DNA of 64,000 nt from Amycolatopsis albispora (GCF_003312875.1 NZ_CP015163.1:5022001-5086000); one strand, 5' to 3'. Positions 1 to 9,143 are shown, counted from the stretch's first letter. Notes: a model not told the origin generated them from the letters alone. Translations and numbers: made by a program.

Positions 1-1598
1 GCGTACGCGGTGATCGGGCCGGACCGGTCGGCGACCAGCGAGCCGCTGTGCCGGGTGCGGATCTCGCCCGCCCACGGCTGGTAGCCCTCGAACACGTGGT
101 TCGCGATGCCGGTGCCGCGGGTCTCGGTGAGGAAGTCGGTGCGGAAGCCGATCAGGCCACGCGCGGGCAGCACGTACTCGAGCTTGATCCGGCCGGTGCC
201 GTGCCCGCCCATGTGCTCCATCTTGCCCTTGCGCGCGGCCAGCAGCTGGGTGATCGAGCCGAGGTGCTCCTCCGGCGCGTCGATCGACAGCCGCTCGAAC
301 GGCTCGTGCAGCTTGCCGTCGATGGTGCGGGTGACCACCTGCGGCTTGCCGACGGTCAGCTCGAAGCCCTCGCGGCGCATCTGCTCGACCAGGATGGCCA
401 GCGCCAGCTCACCGCGGCCCTGCACCTCCCAGGTGTCGGGGCGCTCGGTGGGCAGCACGCGGATGCTGACGTTACCGATCAGCTCCTGGTCGAGGCGGGC
501 CTTGACCAGCCGCGCGGTGACCTTGTCGCCGCCGTTGCGCCCGGCCAGCGGCGAGGTGTTCACGCCGATGGTCATCGAGATGGCCGGCTCGTCCACGGTG
601 ATCCGGGGCAGCGCCTCGGGGTTCTCCACGTCGGCGAGCGTGTCGCCGATGGTGATGTCCGGGATGCCCGCGATCGCGACCAGCTCACCGGCGCTGGCCT
701 CGGTGGCCGGGACGCGGGTGAGGGCCTCGGTGACCAGCAGCTCGGAGATGCGCACGGACTGCACCGAGCCGTCCTCGCGCAGCCACGCCACGGTCTGGCC
801 CTTGCGCAGCTTGCCCGCGTGGATGCGGATCAGCGCGATGCGGCCGAGGAAGTTCGACGCGTCGAGGTTGGTGACCAGTGCGCGCAGCGGGCCGTCCGGG
901 TCGGCGACCGGCGCGGGCACGTGCCGCAGCAGGGTCTCGAACAGCGGGTCGAGGTTGTCGCTTTCGGGCAGGCCGCCGTCGGCGGGCTGCTCCAGGCTGG
1001 CCTTGCCGGCGCGGGCCGAGGCGTAGACGACCGGCAGGTCGAGCACCGCGTCGAGATCGGCGTCCTCGATGTCCCCGGCCAGGTCGAGCAGCAGGTCGTG
1101 GGTCTCCTCGACCACCTCGGCGATGCGCGCGTCCGGCCGGTCCACCTTGTTGACCACCAGGATCACCGGCAGCCCGGCTTCGAGCGTCTTGCGCAGCACG
1201 AACCGCGTCTGCGGCAGCGGGCCCTCGCTGGCGTCGACCAGCAGCACCACGCCGTCCACCATGGCCAGGCCGCGTTCGACCTCACCGCCGAAGTCGGCGT
1301 GGCCGGGGGTGTCGATGACGTTGATGGTCACCGGCCCGTCGGCGGTCTGGCGCCGGATCGAGGTGTTCTTGGCGAGAATGGTGATGCCCTTCTCGCGTTC
1401 CAGCTCGCCGGAGTCCATCACGCGGTCGACCATCTCGGCGCGTTCGGCGAACGCGCCGGACTGGCGGAGCATGGCGTCGACCAGGGTGGTCTTGCCGTGG
1501 TCCACGTGTGCGACGATGGCGACGTTGCGCAGGTCGGGCCGCGTGCGGCCGGACGTCTCGCGGTCGGCTCCGGCGGCGATGGCACTGGCTGCGGGCAC
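1..1598 (-). CDS. typA: TypA/BipA ribosome-associated translational GTPase (C-terminus cut by window edge)
   Basis: This is a translation-factor-family GTPase that binds the 70S ribosome and helps 50S assembly and stress adaptation. About 532 residues are visible. The G domain shows the P-loop AHVDHGKTT at about residues 30-38, the EREKGITI switch, DTPGHADF and NKVD. These are followed by the EF-G-like domains II, III and V, including the RGELALAILVEQMRREGFE and GTGRIKLEYVLPARGLIGFR segments typical of BipA. I chose the GTG at 1598 because AGGAG lies about 8 bases upstream and the G domain begins soon after. Family members are about 600-640 residues, so roughly 80 or more residues lie beyond base 1. 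The gene is divergent from the small gene at 1806. Confidence 0.95.
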   Translation of the reverse strand, partial: MPAASAIAAGADRETSGRTRPDLRNVAIVAHVDHGKTTLVDAMLRQSGAFAERAEMVDRVMDSGELEREKGITILAKNTSIRRQTADGPVTINVIDTPGHADFGGEVERGLAMVDGVVLLVDASEGPLPQTRFVLRKTLEAGLPVILVVNKVDRPDARIAEVVEETHDLLLDLAGDIEDADLDAVLDLPVVYASARAGKASLEQPADGGLPESDNLDPLFETLLRHVPAPVADPDGPLRALVTNLDASNFLGRIALIRIHAGKLRKGQTVAWLREDGSVQSVRISELLVTEALTRVPATEASAGELVAIAGIPDITIGDTLADVENPEALPRITVDEPAISMTIGVNTSPLAGRNGGDKVTARLVKARLDQELIGNVSIRVLPTERPDTWEVQGRGELALAILVEQMRREGFELTVGKPQVVTRTIDGKLHEPFERLSIDAPEEHLGSITQLLAARKGKMEHMGGHGTGRIKLEYVLPARGLIGFRTDFLTETRGTGIANHVFEGYQPWAGEIRTRHSGSLVADRSGPITAY

Positions 1599-1650
1599 GC
1601 TCGAGCTCCTGATACTTCGGATTTGGGGTGGCCGACCGCGGATACCCGTG

Positions 1651-1666
1651 TTGGAATCGAATCCAA
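1651..1666. promoter_or_regulatory. Near-perfect palindrome upstream of typA
   Basis: TTGGAATCGAATCCAA is a 16-base dyad with two central mismatches, 53-68 bases upstream of the typA GTG. It could be a regulator site in the typA promoter. It also resembles a tRNA T-arm, but no cloverleaf surrounds it. No regulator is suggested by the sequence. Confidence 0.25.
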
Positions 1667-1747
1667 GGCACGCGAGAGCGGCGCTGGTCATGCGCGATCA
1701 CGTACAGGGTACCTGGCAGGCGCCTGTGACCAGGGCCACGCCCCAAG

Positions 1748-1766
1748 ATCGGTTAGCCTCACCTAA
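1748..1766. promoter_or_regulatory. Probable iron box (IdeR/DmdR/DtxR-type operator)
   Basis: The right-hand 14 bases, TTAGCCTCACCTAA, match the actinobacterial iron-box half TTAGGCTCACCTAA at 13 of 14 positions; the left five bases match less well. The site lies about 40 bases upstream of the GTG of the small Cys/Lys-rich gene at 1806, between it and divergent typA. Iron boxes are bound by Fe(II)-loaded IdeR/DmdR repressors, so the expected effect is derepression under iron limitation. The assignment is by consensus only. Confidence 0.55.
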
Positions 1767-1805
1767 CCTGGGGAGCCGGAAACCGGCGCGGCGGGAGAGT
1801 GTGCA

Positions 1806-1955
1806 GTGGGCAAGAAGCACGACGATCCGCGAGCGCTGGTGCGCAAGTGGATGAAGGCGGGCAAGGTCAAGAAGAAGTGCTGCCGCTCGAAATCCCGGTG
1901 CAAGAAATGCCCGGTGCTCGCGTTGAAGAAGGCGAAGGCAAAAGCCGCCGCCTGA
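1806..1955 (+). CDS. Small Cys/Lys-rich protein (49 aa), probably iron-regulated
   Basis: The gene encodes a 49-residue, strongly basic protein with four cysteines in KKKCCRSKSRCKKCPV and a Lys/Ala-rich tail. GGGAG lies 8 bases before the GTG at 1806, and the frame is open to TGA 1953-1955. The CC-x5-C-x2-C spacing could bind a metal or an Fe-S cluster, or the basic surface could bind nucleic acid; both are inference. Its main contextual clue is the probable iron box about 40 bases upstream. I do not recognise a named family. The gene stands alone, divergent from typA and convergent with the YciI gene. Confidence 0.7.
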   Translation: MGKKHDDPRALVRKWMKAGKVKKKCCRSKSRCKKCPVLALKKAKAKAAA

Positions 1956-1980
1956 TTCCGCCGCGTGCGCTCAGTGCGCG

Positions 1981-2280
1981 TCAGTGCGTGAGTGCCTCGT
2001 TCACCCGGTGCACTTCGGGCGCGGTCCTGGTGGCGGAGAACTCGATCACTTCGTAGGTCGCCAGGTGCCGCAGCGCGAAGGGATCGGTGGCCAGGATGGC
2101 GTCGAGCTTCCCGCGTGGCATCGGGCGCGCGATGATCACGCCGCCCACGCGCGGGTTCCGCCTGCCCGAGGCGAGGAAATGGTGTTGTTCGTACTGCCGC
2201 GTCAGCCATTCGGCGTGGTCGGCCAGCGCGTAGTCGATTTCTTCCAGCGGTGCCGTGTAGTTCACCAGTACGACATACAT
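1981..2280 (-). CDS. YciI-like (YCII domain) protein
   Basis: This is a 99-residue single-domain protein of the YCII superfamily (dimeric alpha+beta ferredoxin-like fold). It begins MYVVLVNYTAPLEEIDYALA and keeps the conserved pattern ADHAEWL at about residues 20-26, plus the ASGRRNPRVGGVIIA strand. Members are small enzymes or binding proteins without an agreed general substrate. The length is normal. It is divergent from the tryptophan attenuator and trpS; nothing in the sequence ties it functionally to tryptophan. Confidence 0.85.
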   Translation of the reverse strand: MYVVLVNYTAPLEEIDYALADHAEWLTRQYEQHHFLASGRRNPRVGGVIIARPMPRGKLDAILATDPFALRHLATYEVIEFSATRTAPEVHRVNEALTH

Positions 2281-2307
2281 CCGTTCAAGGTAACTCCGCT
2301 CCGGCGC

Positions 2308-2324
2308 GGTGAACCAGGTTCACC
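2308..2324. promoter_or_regulatory. Perfect 17-bp palindrome in the YciI/trpS divergent promoter
   Basis: GGTGAACC-A-GGTTCACC is a perfect dyad (8-base arms, one central base). It lies 28 bases upstream of the YciI start and just upstream of the probable -35 region of the trpS leader transcript. The position suits a dimeric repressor or activator acting on either gene. The cognate factor is unknown. Confidence 0.4.
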
Positions 2325-2363
2325 ACCTGGTCGATGCCGGTCTGATCCCTTAGGATGGCCGCT

Positions 2364-2408
2364 ATGCGCATTTCGTCTCAGCTGTGGTGGCCGCCGACGG
2401 CGGCCTGA
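2364..2408 (+). CDS. trpS leader peptide (14 aa, tandem Trp codons)
   Basis: A short frame encodes MRISSQLWWPPTAA with two adjacent Trp codons (2385-2390), then TGA. It sits 92 bases upstream of trpS, and its 3' end overlaps the first of several alternative hairpins. This is the architecture expected for ribosome-mediated attenuation: a ribosome stalled at the Trp codons by low charged tRNA-Trp would change which hairpin forms. A TAGGAT -10-like element (2351-2356) would start transcription near 2363-2364, so the peptide may be leaderless. Alternatively AGGA at 2352-2355 could act as ribosome binding site. An in-frame upstream ATG at 2355 is less likely. Confidence 0.75.
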   Translation: MRISSQLWWPPTAA

Positions 2409-2485
2409 GACCTGCGCGTGACAAAACCGGCCGCCCGATCGGGTGGCCGCTGTGCTGTCGGTGACCGGTCGGGTGGCCCCTGACC
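2389..2485 (+). promoter_or_regulatory. Tryptophan transcription attenuator upstream of trpS
   Basis: Three hairpins can be drawn. First, GGCCGCC/GGCGGCC (2389-2395 with 2399-2405) overlaps the end of the leader peptide. Second, CGGCCGCCC/GGGTGGCCG (2428-2436 with 2441-2449, one G-U pair) has a GATC loop. Third, GGTCGGG with CCCCTGACC (2467-2473 with 2479-2485). The heptamer GGTGGCC recurs at 2386, 2443 and 2474, so left arms can pair with alternative partners, giving mutually exclusive folds. In Streptomyces coelicolor an auxiliary, indolmycin-resistant TrpRS gene is controlled by ribosome-mediated attenuation, so the arrangement has a precedent. No U-tract follows, which is usual for terminators at this GC content. 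Confidence 0.65.
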
Positions 2486-2500
2486 GAAGGGACCACCTCC

Positions 2501-3466
2501 GTGATCCGGCTGTCCGCCATCACCCCGTCCGGCCACGTCCATCTCGGCAACCACCTCGGCGCCATCCGCCGGTGGGCGGCCGAGGGCAAGCCGGACGACC
2601 TGTACTTCATCTCCGACCTGCACGGCATGACCAGCTCGCACAATCCGGCCGTGCTGCGTGCGCTGGCCAGAGAGCAGCTCGCCGTGCTGATCGCGGCCGG
2701 GGTCGGGGAGCGGACCGTGTTCGTGCAGTCCGACCTCGCTCGCGAGCTGGGCGCGCTGACCTGGGTGCTGGAGTGCACCTGCAGCTACGGCGAGGCCGCG
2801 CGGATGATCCAGTTCAAGGAGAAGAGCAAGGGCCAGGCCGGGGTGCGGTTGAGCCTGCTCACCTATCCGGTGCTGATGGCCGCGGACATCCTGCTGCAGG
2901 GCGCCGCGCAGGTGCCGGTCGGCGAGGACCAGCGGCAGCACGTGGAGCTGGCGCGGGTGCTGGCGCGGCGGTTCAACGCGACCTACGGCGAGGTGTTCAC
3001 CGTGCCGGAGGCGGTGCTGCCGCCCGCCGCCGCGCGGGTGCGGGACCTGAGCGAGCCGGCCAGGAAGATGTCGAAGTCCACGCGGGACGCCGCCGGGGTG
3101 CTCTTCGTGCTCGACGAGCCGGACGCGCTGCGGCGCAAGATCAAGCGCGCGGTGACCGACGGCGGCAGCACCGTCGCCTACGACCCGGAGGGGCGGCCCG
3201 GCCTGGCGAACCTGCTGGACATCCTGGCGGGCTGCGTGGACGGCGACCCGGTCGAGCTGGCCGCCGAGTACACCTCGTACGGGGCGCTGAAGGCGGCGGT
3301 CACCGAGGCGGTGGTGGAGACGCTCGCCCCCATCCGGACCGCGGCGACCGCGCTGCTCGACGACCCGGCCGAGCTGGACCGCATCCGGAAGGCGGGAGCC
3401 ACGCGCGCCGCGGAACGGGGTGAGCACCGGCTGCAGTCGGCACTCCGCCTCATCGGCGCCGGTTGA
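2501..3466 (+). CDS. trpS: Tryptophanyl-tRNA synthetase, probably the inducible auxiliary type
   Basis: A class Ic aminoacyl-tRNA synthetase that charges tRNA-Trp in the cytoplasm. The Rossmann signature appears as PSGHVHLGN (residues 9-17) and the second signature as KMSKS (189-193); the 321-residue length is close to the usual 330-340. GAAGGG lies about 9 bases before the GTG at 2501. The upstream leader peptide and hairpins imply induction when charged tRNA-Trp is scarce. Actinomycetes often carry a housekeeping TrpRS plus an attenuator-controlled, indolmycin-resistant copy; the attenuator suggests this is the second kind, but resistance cannot be read from the sequence. It is followed by a bidirectional hairpin repeat. 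Confidence 0.93.
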   Translation: MIRLSAITPSGHVHLGNHLGAIRRWAAEGKPDDLYFISDLHGMTSSHNPAVLRALAREQLAVLIAAGVGERTVFVQSDLARELGALTWVLECTCSYGEAARMIQFKEKSKGQAGVRLSLLTYPVLMAADILLQGAAQVPVGEDQRQHVELARVLARRFNATYGEVFTVPEAVLPPAAARVRDLSEPARKMSKSTRDAAGVLFVLDEPDALRRKIKRAVTDGGSTVAYDPEGRPGLANLLDILAGCVDGDPVELAAEYTSYGALKAAVTEAVVETLAPIRTAATALLDDPAELDRIRKAGATRAAERGEHRLQSALRLIGAG

Positions 3467-3470
3467 AGGG

Positions 3471-3527
3471 ATGTCACGAATGTGGCTTTCGGGACGCCAA
3501 ACGTCTCGAAAGCCACATTCGTGACAT
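3471..3527. repeat. Dispersed palindromic repeat, copy 1 (terminator-like)
   Basis: An inverted repeat with 26-base arms (3471-3496 and 3502-3527), CCAAA loop, and one G-U pair. The arm core is CACGAATGTGGCTTTCGGG. It lies between the convergent ends of trpS and the Nudix gene, where it can act as a bidirectional terminator. Related copies are at 25021, 26834 and 50441, and many degenerate half-copies form the array at 26346-26888. Confidence 0.9.
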
Positions 3528-3540
3528 CGGCGCGGCAGCT

Positions 3541-3924
3541 CTACTGCAGCAGCGCGGCCAGGTCCGGGATGAGCACCCGGTCCGCCGGTAGCCAGTCCAG
3601 TGGTTCCAGGTCCGCCGGTCCCAGCCAGCGCAGGTCCCGGTGTTCCACCGCCCGCGGCTCCGCCGCCGCGTCCAGCACGGCCGCGTAGATCCGCAGCACC
3701 TTCCCGCCCGGCAACGGCACGTCCGGGCCGACCCGCTCCCCCACGCTGATCGCCGCGTCCAGTTCCTCGGCGCACTCCCGCCGCAGAGCGTCCACTTCGG
3801 ACTCGTCCGGCTCGACCCGCCCGCCGGGCAGTTCCCACTTCCCCGCCGCGTCCGACGGCCAGGCCCGCTGCTGCGCGAGCAGCTTCCCGTCCCGCACGAT
3901 GGCGGCACCCACAACGGTCGTCAC
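3541..3924 (-). CDS. Nudix hydrolase (MutT-like)
   Basis: A 127-residue hydrolase of nucleoside diphosphates linked to another moiety, most like MutT-type (d)NTP pyrophosphohydrolases. The Nudix box spans residues 35-56 with G35, E41, R49-E50 and E53-E54 in register; the last conserved Gly is Asp56. The N-terminus [20 protein letters not shown] is typical of MutT. Its ATG overlaps the stop of the histidine kinase gene by 4 bases, so it is probably the last gene of the response regulator, kinase, Nudix transcript. The exact substrate is not inferable. Confidence 0.9.
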   Translation of the reverse strand: MTTVVGAAIVRDGKLLAQQRAWPSDAAGKWELPGGRVEPDESEVDALRRECAEELDAAISVGERVGPDVPLPGGKVLRIYAAVLDAAAEPRAVEHRDLRWLGPADLEPLDWLPADRVLIPDLAALLQ

Positions 3925-5258
3925 AACCGCGGCACGCTAGCCGACCGCCACCGCACTTCGAACCGCGCCCCGCCCTCCGGCGACTCCCCGACCTGCACCG
4001 CGCCACCCCGGCGCCGCACCGCTTCGGCGACCATCGCCAGCCCGAGCCCGGTGCCGCCGGACGAGCGCGCCCGGTCGTCCGACACCCGGTAGAACCGGTC
4101 GAACACCCGGTCCCGGTGCTCGGGCGCGATGCCCGGCCCGTCGTCGTCGACCACCACCCGCACCGTCGACCGCGCCGCCAGCACCGACACCACGATCTGC
4201 CCGCGCGCGTACCGGGCGGCGTTGCGCAGCAGGTTGTTCAGCACCAGTTCGACCTCGGCGTGCGAAGCGTGCGCCCACGCTTCGCCGACCGCGCCGGTGA
4301 TCCGGGTCTCGGGTGCGTCGGCGGGCATGCGCGCGACCGCGGCCCGCGCCTCGGTGACCAGTTCGACGGGTTCCGCGGGCGGCAACTCCCCCGCGTCCGA
4401 CCGCGCCAGCGCCAGCAACCCGTCCAGCAGCGACGACAGCCGTTCGGCCTCGGCGAGCACGTCGGCCAGCGTTTCCTGCGCGAGTTCGGGGTCCGGATTG
4501 GCGACCGCCACCTCGGCCTGCACCCGGATCGAGGCCACCGGCGAACGCAGCTCGTGCGCGGCGTCCCCGGTGAACCGCCGCAGCCGCTGCGCCGCCTCCT
4601 CCTGCCGCGCGAGCAGTTCGTTGAAGTCGGCGGCGAGGGCACGCAGATCGTCGTGCGCGGCGGGCAGCGGCAGCCGCGCCCCGGCCGGCAGCGCCCGCAC
4701 CGACCGGCGCATCCGGCTCACCGGCCCGAGCGCGGACCGCACCCCGAGCCAGGTCGCCATCGCCGCCACCAGCGCGCTCAGCAGCGCCACCCAGACCAGC
4801 CAGAACGCGCCGTCGGACACCGCCTCGTGGAAGCCGACGAGCCCGGCGCCGACCACCACCAGCCGCTGCGAACCGTCCGGCGCGGTCACCACCGACCCCA
4901 GCCACCGCCAGCGCGGCCCGCCCCCGCCGTCGTCGGTGCGCACGGGCAGGCCGGACTTCAGGTCGCGGATCTCCTTGGGCCCCAGTCCCGGCGCGGGCGG
5001 CAGGCCGTCACGCGGCGCGCCCGCGATGTCGAGCACGCGCACGGTCACCCCGGACAACGGCGTGGCCGGGCGCCCGGCGGCGACCTCGGCGGTGGCCGGG
5101 GCCAGCGCCTGGTTCAGCTCGAAATCCACCGATCGGGTGAGCAGCGGGCCCAGTCCACGACCGGCGATCAGCGCCAGCCCGGCCAGGCAGGCGAAGGTGA
5201 CCGCGGCCGAGACGAGCGTGATCCGGAACCGCAGGCCGCGGCGACTCCACCAGTTCAC
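3921..5258 (-). CDS. Two-component sensor histidine kinase
   Basis: A membrane sensor kinase of 445 residues. It has TM1 at about 13-33, an extracytoplasmic sensor of about 115 residues, TM2 at about 152-173, then HAMP. The dimerisation/phosphoacceptor box HELRSP has His235. The ATPase shows the N-box [10 protein letters not shown] (341-350), DDDGPGI (371-377) and GTGLGLAM (402-409). It overlaps the response regulator stop by 4 bases, so the two form a coupled pair. The signal is unknown. The divergent LolA-like/ABC exporter genes, which share a promoter with four TCTCAG half-sites, are the obvious targets. Confidence 0.95.
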   Translation of the reverse strand: MNWWSRRGLRFRITLVSAAVTFACLAGLALIAGRGLGPLLTRSVDFELNQALAPATAEVAAGRPATPLSGVTVRVLDIAGAPRDGLPPAPGLGPKEIRDLKSGLPVRTDDGGGGPRWRWLGSVVTAPDGSQRLVVVGAGLVGFHEAVSDGAFWLVWVALLSALVAAMATWLGVRSALGPVSRMRRSVRALPAGARLPLPAAHDDLRALAADFNELLARQEEAAQRLRRFTGDAAHELRSPVASIRVQAEVAVANPDPELAQETLADVLAEAERLSSLLDGLLALARSDAGELPPAEPVELVTEARAAVARMPADAPETRITGAVGEAWAHASHAEVELVLNNLLRNAARYARGQIVVSVLAARSTVRVVVDDDGPGIAPEHRDRVFDRFYRVSDDRARSSGGTGLGLAMVAEAVRRRGGAVQVGESPEGGARFEVRWRSASVPRL

Positions 5259-5962
5259 CCCGGGGTCAGTACTTCATCCAGCTGCGGGTCCGAAGCCAGG
5301 TAGCCGTGCCCGCGCACGGTGCGCACCACCGCGCCGGCCCCGACCGCGTCCAGCTTCCGCCGCACGTATCCGACGTACACCTCGACGACATTACGGGTCG
5401 CCGCCTGCTCGTCACCCCACACCGCGCGCAGCAGCTCGTCCTTGGTCACCACCGTGCCCGCCCGGCCGACCAGCACCTCCAGCAGCGCGAACTCACGCGG
5501 GCTGAGCGCCACCGGCTCCTCGCCCCATTTGACCTCGCGCGCGGCGCGGTCCACCTGCAGCGAACCGATGCGCAGCGGTCCGCGCGAGCCGTCCGGAGCG
5601 GACCGCCGCAGCACCGCGCGCACCTGCGCCACCAGCACCACGAACGAGAACGGCTTCACCAGGTAGCCGTCGGCGCCCAGATCGAGCCCGTCCGCCTGGT
5701 CCACCTCGCCGTCCTTCGCCGAAACCAGCAGCACCGGCGTCTGCACGCCCTGCGCCCGCAGCGCCTGCAACACGCGGTAACCGGACAATCCGGGCAGCAT
5801 GATGTCGAGCAGCACCACGTCGAAGGCACCGGTCTCGGCGAGCTTGAGCGCGCTCGGGCCGTCGGCGGCGGCGATCACTTCCATGCCCTCGGCCCGCAGC
5901 CCGCGCTGCAGCGCCTTCCGCACACCCGGCTCGTCGTCGACAACCAGTACCCGTGGTTTCAC
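5255..5962 (-). CDS. OmpR/PhoB-family response regulator
   Basis: A DNA-binding response regulator of 235 residues. The receiver domain has the acidic pocket D9-D10, phosphoacceptor D53 (LLDIMLPG) and K103 (LVKPF). The C-terminal winged helix includes [12 protein letters not shown] and the [14 protein letters not shown] recognition helix, ending with [11 protein letters not shown] prefer the GTG at 5962 because it gives the family-standard length and starts right before the first receiver strand. An in-frame TTG at 6013 would add 17 residues unlike the family. It lies at the head of the kinase/Nudix transcript and probably autoregulates through the 6004-6049 repeats. Confidence 0.94.
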   Translation of the reverse strand: MKPRVLVVDDEPGVRKALQRGLRAEGMEVIAAADGPSALKLAETGAFDVVLLDIMLPGLSGYRVLQALRAQGVQTPVLLVSAKDGEVDQADGLDLGADGYLVKPFSFVVLVAQVRAVLRRSAPDGSRGPLRIGSLQVDRAAREVKWGEEPVALSPREFALLEVLVGRAGTVVTKDELLRAVWGDEQAATRNVVEVYVGYVRRKLDAVGAGAVVRTVRGHGYLASDPQLDEVLTPG

Positions 5963-6003
5963 GATTCTCAGAATGCCCTGATCGCCGGCTTGCGCGGCGA
6001 ACC

Positions 6004-6049
6004 TCTCAGTCAACTCTCAGCTACGCGGCGCATCTCAGCCCCATCTCAG
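6004..6049. promoter_or_regulatory. Probable response-regulator operator: four TCTCAG repeats in two 11-bp-spaced pairs
   Basis: TCTCAG occurs at 6004, 6015, 6033 and 6044. The pairs 6004/6015 and 6033/6044 are each spaced 11 bases start to start, one helical turn, the layout bound by head-to-tail dimers of OmpR/PhoB-type regulators. The block lies between the response regulator gene (minus) and the LolA-like gene (plus), so it is well placed for autoregulation and for control of the divergent exporter operon. Confidence 0.6.
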
Positions 6050-6118
6050 CCTCGGGAGGGAAGCCTCGGTGGCGGGAATCCTCCACACTGGCAGTAGAGA
6101 CCACAGGGAGTTCACGCG

Positions 6119-7228
6119 ATGCAACCCAGGAAGAAAGCACTCGTCGCCGCGGCCTCGGGAACCGCGATCGGCCTGGCCGGGCTGGCCTTCATCGCCATGC
6201 CGGCCGGCGCCGGTGAGGCCCCGCCCGAGCTGCCCGCGGTCAGCGCCGAGGACCTGGTCCAGTCCGTGCTCACCGCGGACGCGCCGGCGCTGCGCGGCAC
6301 GGTGACCGTCTCCGAGCAGCTCGGCCTGCCCGCCGGTCTGCCCGGTGTCGGCTCGCTCGACCTCGACGAGGCGCGGGTGTTCAACGACGGCAACGGCAAG
6401 ACCAGGCTGGCGATCAAGCAGGGCGGCACCGAGAACACCGTGGTGCACGACGGCGCCACCGTCTGGTCCTACAACTCGGCGGACAACACCGCCACCAAGG
6501 TGACCTTGCCCCAGGGCACCGAAGGCGCGGCGAAGCACGAGGGCGTCACCGAGGACGGGCAGCTCACCGACCCGACCGCGGCCGCCGGGCAGCTGCTCCA
6601 GGCGGTGCGCGAGTTCAGCACGGTCACCGTGGACGGCACCGCCAGGGTCGCCGACCGCCCGGCCTACGAGCTGGTGCTCACGCCGAAGCCGGACGAGCGG
6701 ACGCTGCTGCGCGAGATCCGCGTGGCGGTCGACTCGGAGACCCGGATGCCGCTGCGGCTGGAGGTGCTGACCAACGGCACCACCGAGCCGGCGCTGGAGA
6801 TCGGCTTCAGCGAGTTCGCCGTCGAGCAGCAGCCCGCCGACCTGTTCACCTTCACCCCGCCCGCCGGGGCCAAGGTCGAGGAGGTCACCCCGGAGGCCAA
6901 GCACGACGACGCCGAGGCAGGCAAGGTCAAGGACGCGGTGGACCCGCAGGTCGTCGGCACCGGCTGGGACTCGGTGATCACCGGGCGCGTGCCTGCCGAC
7001 CTGCTCGCGGGCGGCCAGCTGCCCAGCGAGCTGGAGGGCGAGGAAGGCCAGGAGGGCCTGAACGTGCAGGCGCTGCTCGGGCAGGTCGCCAAGCCGGTCA
7101 GCGGCCCGTTCGGCACCGGCCACGTGATCACCACCAAGGTGGGCACCGCGCTGCTGACCGACGACGGCCGGTTCGCCGCCGGCGCCGTGCCCGAGCAGGT
7201 GCTGATCGAAGCACTGGGCACCAAGTGA
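6119..7228 (+). CDS. Exported LolA/DUF2092-like protein
   Basis: A 369-residue protein with an N-terminal signal sequence (KKA, then hydrophobic residues to about 29, with the GAGEAPPE junction), so it is secreted or cell-envelope bound; no lipobox Cys is present. The body resembles the half-barrel of outer-membrane lipoprotein carrier LolA and DUF2092 proteins, with motifs such as LRGTVTVSEQ, VVHDGATVWSYN and PAYELVLTPK. Actinobacteria lack Lol trafficking, so a role binding lipid or lipoprotein in the envelope is inference. It is the first gene of an operon with the ABC ATPase and permease (4-base or short spacing) and probably senses or loads substrate for them. Confidence 0.85.
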   Translation: MQPRKKALVAAASGTAIGLAGLAFIAMPAGAGEAPPELPAVSAEDLVQSVLTADAPALRGTVTVSEQLGLPAGLPGVGSLDLDEARVFNDGNGKTRLAIKQGGTENTVVHDGATVWSYNSADNTATKVTLPQGTEGAAKHEGVTEDGQLTDPTAAAGQLLQAVREFSTVTVDGTARVADRPAYELVLTPKPDERTLLREIRVAVDSETRMPLRLEVLTNGTTEPALEIGFSEFAVEQQPADLFTFTPPAGAKVEEVTPEAKHDDAEAGKVKDAVDPQVVGTGWDSVITGRVPADLLAGGQLPSELEGEEGQEGLNVQALLGQVAKPVSGPFGTGHVITTKVGTALLTDDGRFAAGAVPEQVLIEALGTK

Positions 7229-7254
7229 CAACCACCTACCAGGGGGAGACCGCA

Positions 7255-8219
<965 letters not shown>

Positions 8220-8223
<4 letters not shown>

Positions 8224-9143
8224 CCTCCCCAACGTCTTTCCGGGGGTCCGGGGGTCGCCCCCCGGCTGAATTCGGCGCTGCGGCTTTGCCGCACACCACG
8301 CCCGCGTCGGCGATCGGCGTGCCGCGCCTGCTGCGCGCGGAACTGCGCTGGATCTTCCGCCGCCCGCGCACCCTGGCCGTGCTCGGCCTGCTGGCCGCGC
8401 TGCCCGCGGTCATCGGCATCGGGCTGACCTTTGTGGACGGTCCGCCGAGCGGCGCCGGCGATGGGCCCAACAACGGCGGTGACTCACTGCTCATCGCGGC
8501 CGCTGGCAACGCGCTGGTGCTGCCGATCGCCGCGCTGACCATGGGGCTGGGCCTGCTGCTGCCGCTGGCCGCGGCGATGTCGAGCGCCGACGCGCTGGCG
8601 GGCGAGTCCTCGCACGGCACGCTGCGCAGCTGGCTGCTCGCGCCGGTGAGCCGGGGCAGGCTGCTCGTGGTCAAGGCGCTCGGCGTCGGGGTGGTGGTGC
8701 TGGTCGCGACCACGTCGATGGCGGTGGTCGGCGTGGTCACCGGGCTGCTCCTCAACGGCACGGACGCGGTGTTCACGCTGTCCGGCACCACGCCCGGTTT
8801 CGGTGCGGTGCTGGGAAAGATCGCCATCGCGGTGCTGTGGGTGACGTTGCAGGTGTGGGCGATCGCCGCGGTCGCGCTGGCCATCTCGGCCTGCACCGAG
8901 CACCCGATGCTGGTGGTGGCTTCGGTGCTGGGCGGGGTGATCATCTCCTCGGTGCTGCAGGTGCTCGACTCGCTCTCGTGGCTGCACCCGTTCCTGCTCA
9001 ACTCGTCCTGGGAGGCGCTGGCCGACGTGCTGCGGGATCCGGTGCCCGCGTCCGGCCTGCTCGAAGGCGCGTTCCGGGCGGGTTGCTACGTCGCGATCGG
9101 ACTGTCGCTGGCGTACGCGCGCATGATCACCAAGGACGGCTGA
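8220..9143 (+). CDS. ABC-2-type exporter permease
   Basis: A membrane subunit with about six hydrophobic segments: near residues 55-75, 88-118, 145-180, 192-220, 230-250 and the C-terminus. This matches ABC2_membrane_2-type permeases. It pairs with the ATPase by a 4-base overlap. The first 33 residues (Gly/Pro/Ala-rich, no homology to the fold) are encoded by two small GC hairpins that look like an inserted repeat. An in-frame GTG at 8319 starts exactly where the conserved amphipathic helix PRLLRAELRWIFRRPRTL begins and may be the ancestral start. The 3' end overlaps the convergent thiQ gene by 17 bases. Confidence 0.9.
8240..8291. repeat. GC hairpin repeat inside the permease 5' coding region
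   Basis: CCGGGGG (8248-8254) pairs with CCCCCGG near 8259-8265, and GCGGC-TTT-GCCGC forms a second hairpin at about 8279-8291. Such GGTCCGGGGGTCGCCCCCCGG elements are more usual between actinomycete genes than inside them. Here they encode the atypical N-terminus of the permease. Confidence 0.6.

Noticed and set aside
1651..1666. A tRNA T-arm (GGATTCGATTCC on the minus strand)
   Set aside because: No acceptor stem, anticodon arm or D arm can be drawn around it.
48..1766. Long plus-strand frame opposite typA
   Set aside because: It is antisense to a clear BipA gene, very rich in Arg/Val/Gly/Gln, lacks a ribosome site and has no family motifs; it is a GC-bias shadow.
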